From: Inhella sp.
Lineage (GTDB): Bacteria > Pseudomonadota > Gammaproteobacteria > Burkholderiales > Burkholderiaceae_C
Direction: 5' to 3'
DNA: 43,667 bases
Assembly: GCF_027532025.1 (NCBI RefSeq)
Contig: NZ_JAPZSY010000126.1
Span: 1 to 43,667 of the forward strand
Both the position numbers and the translations under genes were made by a program. A model generated the notes under the pieces. The model ran no database searches. It saw nothing but the letters and a program-made list of their open reading frames with translations, and was not told the DNA's origin. The number at the start of each line of letters is the position of its first letter. Positions within the stretch are counted from its first letter, which is position 1. Below are positions 39,898 through 43,667 of the stretch, piece by piece.

Positions 39898-40933
39898 GGG
39901 GCGAGCCGTTGGAGGGTGGTGTGTCAAGCCAGGGGCGCAAGGCCTCGCGCAAGGCGCGCTCGAATTCGGGCGGCGCGCTCAAGTCTAGGGGCACGACCCA
40001 GACGCGCGGACGTTTTGGCAGGCGATGCGGGTCGAGCTTGATGGCGTCTTTTTCCGTCACCAGCACGTCCTCGGCCTCAGGCGGCCAGGGCAGGACCTGC
40101 CAATCGGCATGGTCGGGCAAGGGCAGGGGACTCACGCTCAGGCCCTGAGCGCGCAGCATCTCGAAGAAGCGCTCCGGCTGCGCCAGGCCGGCGGCGGCCC
40201 ACAGCCTGCGACCTTGGAATTGCGTCAGCGCTTGCCGCCGCGAGGGGGTGCCAGCCCACCAGTCGGCCAGCGGCCACGCGGCCCCGAGTTGCCGCTCGGC
40301 GACGAAGCCCGGCAGGGGCGTCGAGGCGATGCCGTCGGCGTACAGCACCAGGCCGTCGGCACGACAGCCGGGCAATGGACGGTGGGGGCGGTCTTGGCGC
40401 AGCGGCCCGGCCGGCAGCAGCCAGCCGTTGCCCAAGCCGCGTCGGTCGAAGACCAGCACGGTGAAGTCGCGGGCCAGGGCGTGGTGCTGCAAGCCGTCAT
40501 CGCTCAGCACGATTTGCAACTCGGGGTGAGCCGTCAGCAGGGCGGCGGTGGCGTCGGCCCGGCGTTCGCCGACGGCCAGCGGCACGCCCGTGCGGCGCCG
40601 GATGAGCAGGGGTTCGTCGCCGAGGGTGGCGGCGTCGCTGTCGCTGCGGGCCAGGTGCACCCCCCGGCTGCGTCGACCGTAGCCCCGTGACACCACGCCC
40701 ACCCGCACGCCCCAGGACTGCAGCAGCCCGATGATCAGCAGCAAGGTCGGCGTCTTGCCAGCGCCGCCGACGATCCAGTTGCCCACGACCACCACGGGGA
40801 CGCTGGGTCTGTAGGGTGGAGACAGCCGGTAAAAAACGCGTTGCAAGGCCGTGAGGCCACGCAGAATTTGGCTGAGTGGCCACAGCAGGTGGGCCACCCA
40901 GCCGCGGCGCAGCCAGGCGGCCGGCAGGCTCAC
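39878..40933 (-). CDS. lpxK: Tetraacyldisaccharide 4'-kinase
   Basis: Phosphorylates the lipid A precursor at the 4' position, on the inner face of the inner membrane. 351 residues, with a hydrophobic N-terminal segment (about 10-35) for membrane contact, Walker [14 protein letters not shown] (51-63), VVSRGYGR, and the catalytic Asp region [24 protein letters not shown] near the C-terminus is also typical. Starts at a GTG overlapping the exbD stop (GTGA) and overlaps trm112. Confidence 0.97.
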   Translation of the reverse strand: MSLPAAWLRRGWVAHLLWPLSQILRGLTALQRVFYRLSPPYRPSVPVVVVGNWIVGGAGKTPTLLLIIGLLQSWGVRVGVVSRGYGRRSRGVHLARSDSDAATLGDEPLLIRRRTGVPLAVGERRADATAALLTAHPELQIVLSDDGLQHHALARDFTVLVFDRRGLGNGWLLPAGPLRQDRPHRPLPGCRADGLVLYADGIASTPLPGFVAERQLGAAWPLADWWAGTPSRRQALTQFQGRRLWAAAGLAQPERFFEMLRAQGLSVSPLPLPDHADWQVLPWPPEAEDVLVTEKDAIKLDPHRLPKRPRVWVVPLDLSAPPEFERALREALRPWLDTPPSNGSPHGPTTA

Positions 40934-41349
40934 GGCGTGGGCGTGTGCTGGGCGGCGTAGGCGATGCGGGCCAGGCCCACGCTGCGCGCCGCGTCGAGCA
41001 CGTTGAGCACACGCTGGTGCGGGGCCAGGGCATCGGCGGCAACGACGATCTGGGCGTCGGTCCGTTGCTGGGCCGCCTCGCGCAGGGCAGCCGCCAGGAC
41101 GGGCACTTCCACCGGCCCCAGGGCGTTGCCGTTCACGGCGTAGCGCCCGTCGGCGCTGACGCTGACGATGATTTCCAGCGGCTGCGTTTTCGGCGGTGCC
41201 GAGCCCGCGGAGGGCAGCGTGAGCTCCAGCGCGGTGTAGCGGCTGAAGCTGGTGCTCAGCATCAGGAAGATGAGCACGACCAAAAGCACGTCGATGAAGG
41301 CGATGAGGTTCACCTCCGGCTCGTCGCGGTGGCGATGGCGGAACTTCAT
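40930..41349 (-). CDS. ExbD/TolR-like transporter protein of the lpxK operon
   Basis: 139 residues. One membrane helix with the proton-carrying Asp in VNLIAFIDVLLVVLIFLM and a periplasmic domain. Preceded by the exbB-like gene (ATGA overlap) and followed by lpxK (GTGA), an arrangement typical of Burkholderiales. It is distinct from the two ExbDs at 35 kb. Whether it energises TonB or another envelope machine is not known from sequence. Confidence 0.93.
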   Translation of the reverse strand: MKFRHRHRDEPEVNLIAFIDVLLVVLIFLMLSTSFSRYTALELTLPSAGSAPPKTQPLEIIVSVSADGRYAVNGNALGPVEVPVLAAALREAAQQRTDAQIVVAADALAPHQRVLNVLDAARSVGLARIAYAAQHTPTP

Positions 41350-42008
41350 GCTGGGCCAGTCGCGCCGGGCTGGCGGGCCTGCCGCATGGCCGCGTGGGTG
41401 TGATGCGTCAATTGGCCGTAGAGGCGTTCGGCAGCGGCTTCGAGCTCCAGCTCATAGGCTTCCACCTTGGCGCGGAAATGACGGTGCGCCACCAGAGCAG
41501 GGATAGCGACGATCAGGCCGAAGGCGGTGTTGTAGAGCGCGATGGAGATGCCGTGGGCCAACTGGGCCGGGTTGCCGGTGCCGGGGGCTTGGCTGCCGAA
41601 GATTTCGATCATGCCCACCACCGTGCCGAGCAGGCCCAGCAGCGGCGCGGCCGTGGCGATGGTGCCCAGCGCGGTGAGGAATCGCTCCAGGGCGTGCACC
41701 ACGCGGCGGCCAGTCATCTCCATCACCTGGCGCAAACGTGCGTCAGGGATGGTGGGGTCTTCGATGACCGCGCGCAAACCGGCCGACAGCAACTGCCCCA
41801 ACAGGGACGTTTGGGCCAGCCGGTCGGCCACGTCGATGCCGGGCAACTGCTTGGCGTCGAAGCGATCGAGGTCGTTCAGCAAGGCCTCCGGCACCACCTG
41901 AGCGCTGCGAAGGCTCCAAGCCCGCTCGAAGATGAGGGCCAAGGCCAACACGGAACACAACAACAGCGGCCAAATGGGCCAGCCCGCGGCTTGTACGATG
42001 GAGAGCAA
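41346..42008 (-). CDS. ExbB/TolQ-like proton channel of the lpxK operon
   Basis: MotA/TolQ/ExbB family, 220 residues, three membrane segments: WPIWPLLLCSVLALALIFER, ALGTIATAAPLLGLLGTVVGM and AFGLIVAIPALVAHRHF. Short type, without the signal peptide of the 34-kb ExbB. I take the TTG at 42008 as start (LLSIVQAAGWP), because AGGAG lies 6 bases upstream; the longer ATG form at 42056 adds an unconserved 16 residues. First gene of the operon running to adk, divergent from xseA. Confidence 0.93.
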   Translation of the reverse strand: MLSIVQAAGWPIWPLLLCSVLALALIFERAWSLRSAQVVPEALLNDLDRFDAKQLPGIDVADRLAQTSLLGQLLSAGLRAVIEDPTIPDARLRQVMEMTGRRVVHALERFLTALGTIATAAPLLGLLGTVVGMIEIFGSQAPGTGNPAQLAHGISIALYNTAFGLIVAIPALVAHRHFRAKVEAYELELEAAAERLYGQLTHHTHAAMRQARQPGATGPA

Positions 42009-42037
42009 CTCTGGCTCCTCAGTGAACGGGGAACGGG

Positions 42038-42056
42038 GTGCCGCCAGCAGCGGCAC
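42038..42056. promoter_or_regulatory. Dyad between exbB-like gene and xseA
   Basis: GTGCCGC-CAGCA-GCGGCAC, a perfect 7-base inverted repeat in the 104-base divergent control region. A second, GGCAT-N7-ATGCC, lies at 42065-42081. Either may be an operator or leader structure; no clear promoter hexamers were found. Confidence 0.45.
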
Positions 42057-42112
42057 GTCGGCGCGGCATTATGGCGATGCCCCGGCGATGTGCGCTCATC
42101 CACCCACTTTCC

Positions 42113-43420
42113 ATGACCGACACCGCATCCCCCACCTGGCGCGTGGCCGACTTGCTGGCCGCCTTGAGCGGCACTTTGGCGCGGCAGTTTGCGGGCGTCA
42201 CCGTGGAAGGAGAACTCAGTGGGTTCACCCGTGCAGCCTCGGGGCACTGCTATTTCAGTTTGAAGGACGCCGACGGGGCGCCCGCCTTGATCCGCGCGGC
42301 GCTGTTTCGGCGTTCGGCCGCTGAGTTGCGCTTTGCGCCCCAGGACGGACAGCGTGTTCGCGCCATCGGGCGCTTGGCCGTGTACGAGCCGCGTGGTGAG
42401 TTGCAGTTCGTTGCCGAGACCCTGGCGCCGGCGGGCGCCGGAGCGCTGTACGAGCAGTTCTTGCGACTGAAGGCCCAGTTGGAGCGCGAAGGCTGCTTTG
42501 ACCCCTCGCGTCAGCGAGCGCTGCCCGCGCACCCTCGAAGGCTGGGGGTGGTGACTTCCCGTGCTGGGGCGGCACTGCACGACGTCTTGACGGCCTTGGC
42601 CCGCCGGGCGCCGCATGTGGAGGTGGTGCTGTACCCCAGCCCGGTGCAGGGGGCCGAGGCACCGGCGCGGTTGCGACAGGCCTTGGCCGTGGCCAACGCG
42701 CGCGCCGAGGTGGATGCCTTGCTCTTGGTGCGTGGGGGCGGCTCCATGGAGGACCTGTGGGCCTTCAACGACCCCGAGCTGGTGCGGGCCGTGGCGGCGT
42801 CCCGCCTTCCCGTGGTGTGTGGGGTGGGCCACGAGACCGATCTGACCCTGTGCGACTTGGCGGCTGATTTGCGGGCGCCCACCCCCACGGCGGCGGCCGA
42901 ACTGGCAGCTCCGCAGCGCGAGACGCTGCAACGCGCCCTGGACGGCTGGCAACAACTGCTGCAAGACCGCCTGCACCGGCGCCTGGACTTGCAGGCGCAA
43001 CGGCTGGACCGTGCCGCGTTGCGGCTGGCCAGGCCAACGCAGGCCTTGTCCCGCGAGCGCATGCGCTTGTTGGCCCTGGCGCAGCGCCTCAACCGGGCCA
43101 TGGAGCAACGCTTGGACCGCGCGCCGCGGGCCTTGGAGGCGCTCGAGCAGCGAGCCCGCCAAGCCCTGCATCGTCAAACGGAGCGCCAGAGCCAGCGCTT
43201 GGCCCAGGCCCAGCACCGCCTGGAGGCTTTGGCGCCTCAGCGCACCCTGAGTCGCGGCTTTGCTTACCTGAGCGATGAACACGGCCAGGCGCTGACACGG
43301 GCCGAGCAATTGCAGGTGAGCCAGCGTGTTCATGCCACTTTGGCCGATGGTGCAGCTGCCCTGCGGGTCGAGGCGGTGACCCTGCCGCTGTTGGGGGCGC
43401 AGGCGGGCTCCCTAAAATGA
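42113..43420 (+). CDS. xseA: Exodeoxyribonuclease VII large subunit
   Basis: Large subunit of the single-strand exonuclease VII. 435 residues. The N-terminal OB-fold (about 1-105) has [20 protein letters not shown] and GHCYFSLKD. The catalytic domain has [35 protein letters not shown] and [13 protein letters not shown] coiled-coil C-terminal region (about 280-400) is very rich in Gln, Arg and Leu. Start ATG 42113 (MTDTASPTW). xseB is not adjacent here. The sodB promoter lies in its last codons. Confidence 0.96.
   Translation: MTDTASPTWRVADLLAALSGTLARQFAGVTVEGELSGFTRAASGHCYFSLKDADGAPALIRAALFRRSAAELRFAPQDGQRVRAIGRLAVYEPRGELQFVAETLAPAGAGALYEQFLRLKAQLEREGCFDPSRQRALPAHPRRLGVVTSRAGAALHDVLTALARRAPHVEVVLYPSPVQGAEAPARLRQALAVANARAEVDALLLVRGGGSMEDLWAFNDPELVRAVAASRLPVVCGVGHETDLTLCDLAADLRAPTPTAAAELAAPQRETLQRALDGWQQLLQDRLHRRLDLQAQRLDRAALRLARPTQALSRERMRLLALAQRLNRAMEQRLDRAPRALEALEQRARQALHRQTERQSQRLAQAQHRLEALAPQRTLSRGFAYLSDEHGQALTRAEQLQVSQRVHATLADGAAALRVEAVTLPLLGAQAGSLK
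43391..43418 (+). promoter_or_regulatory. Sigma-70 promoter of sodB
   Basis: TTGGGG (43391-43396), 16-base spacer, TAAAAT (43413-43418), inside the 3' end of xseA and 26 bases before the sodB ATG. Confidence 0.6.
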
Positions 43421-43443
43421 AGAAATCTCAACTGGAGCCCTCC

Positions 43444-43667
43444 ATGGAACACGTTTTGCCCCCGCTGCCCTACGCCAAAGACGCCCTGGCCCCGTTTTAC
43501 AGCGTTGAAACGCTGGAGTTCCACCACGGCAAGCACCACAACGCCTACGTGGTCAACCTGAACAACCTGCAAAAGGGCACCGAGTTCGAATCGATGACGC
43601 TCGAAGAGATCGTCCAGAAGAGCTCGGGCGGCATCTACAACAACGCCGCGCAGATCTGGAACCACAC
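43444..43667 (+). CDS. sodB: Superoxide dismutase [Fe], N-terminal part
   Basis: The first 74 codons, running off the right end. [38 protein letters not shown] and NNAAQIWNH are the Fe/Mn-SOD N-terminal domain. Two of the four metal ligands are visible: the His in HHGKHH (about residue 27) and the His of WNH (about 73). ALAPFYS and NNAAQIWNH favour the iron type. Preceded by GGAG and its own promoter. Confidence 0.95.
   Translation, partial: MEHVLPPLPYAKDALAPFYSVETLEFHHGKHHNAYVVNLNNLQKGTEFESMTLEEIVQKSSGGIYNNAAQIWNH

Overview
The window is high-GC, gene-dense DNA from a betaproteobacterium of the order Burkholderiales, most likely Comamonadaceae or a close relative (Sphaerotilaceae type). The evidence is gene content and order: exbB-exbD-lpxK-trm112-kdsB-adk next to xseA and sodB, phaR-rimO, guaB-MFS-guaA-tadA, and ratA/rnfH facing smpB. 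Chaining of genes by ATGA/GTGA overlaps and the GC-rich hairpin repeats fit as well. The taxonomic call is inference; no rRNA gene is present. I saw no tRNA, rRNA, CRISPR array, IS element or prophage.

Layout. (1) 1-2060: a 5'-truncated C39-peptidase/ABC exporter behind an AT-richer junction. (2) 2107-2955: kdsA (Kdo-8-P synthase), followed by a REP-like palindrome. (3) 3178-10615: a complete histidine-utilisation locus. hutU-hutH lie on the minus strand and hutC-hutI-hutG-hutF on the plus strand, around a shared HutC-type operator. HutF plus HutG specify the five-step route via N-formylglutamate to glutamate and formate. hutH carries an in-frame insertion of a triple-hairpin repeat. (4) 10637-17506: a TPR diguanylate cyclase coupled to an S10 peptidase, a divergent DUF429 gene, and a two-subunit molybdenum hydroxylase (IorA/IorB type). 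(5) 17633-28692: housekeeping genes phaR, rimO, a cystathionine beta-lyase, smpB, ratA, rnfH, a DUF4124 lipoprotein-like gene, guaB, an MFS exporter, guaA, a small membrane protein, tadA and ldcA. (6) 28693-37337: a TonB energised-uptake region with a large TonB-dependent receptor behind a structured 5' leader, a TPR-linked aspartyl/asparaginyl hydroxylase, tonB, exbB, two different exbD genes and a periplasmic TPR-like protein. (7) 37368-42008, minus strand: a short-chain dehydrogenase, then the envelope operon exbB-exbD-lpxK-trm112-kdsB-adk. (8) 42113-43667: xseA and the start of sodB.

How it fits together. kdsA, kdsB and lpxK supply Kdo and lipid A for the outer membrane in which the receptor sits. 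The window holds two ExbB/ExbD sets: one (ExbB, two ExbDs, its own TonB and a TPR protein) near the receptor, and one in the lipopolysaccharide operon. guaB and guaA are the two committed GMP steps. phaR links carbon storage to this stretch, and smpB, ratA, rimO and tadA all act on ribosomes or tRNA.

The least explained parts are region 6 (receptor leader, palindromes before tonB, an atypical TonB C-terminus, a C9 tract), the repeat inside hutH, and a recurring arrangement in which a terminator-like hairpin sits immediately before a start codon (smpB, the MFS gene, the TPR gene).
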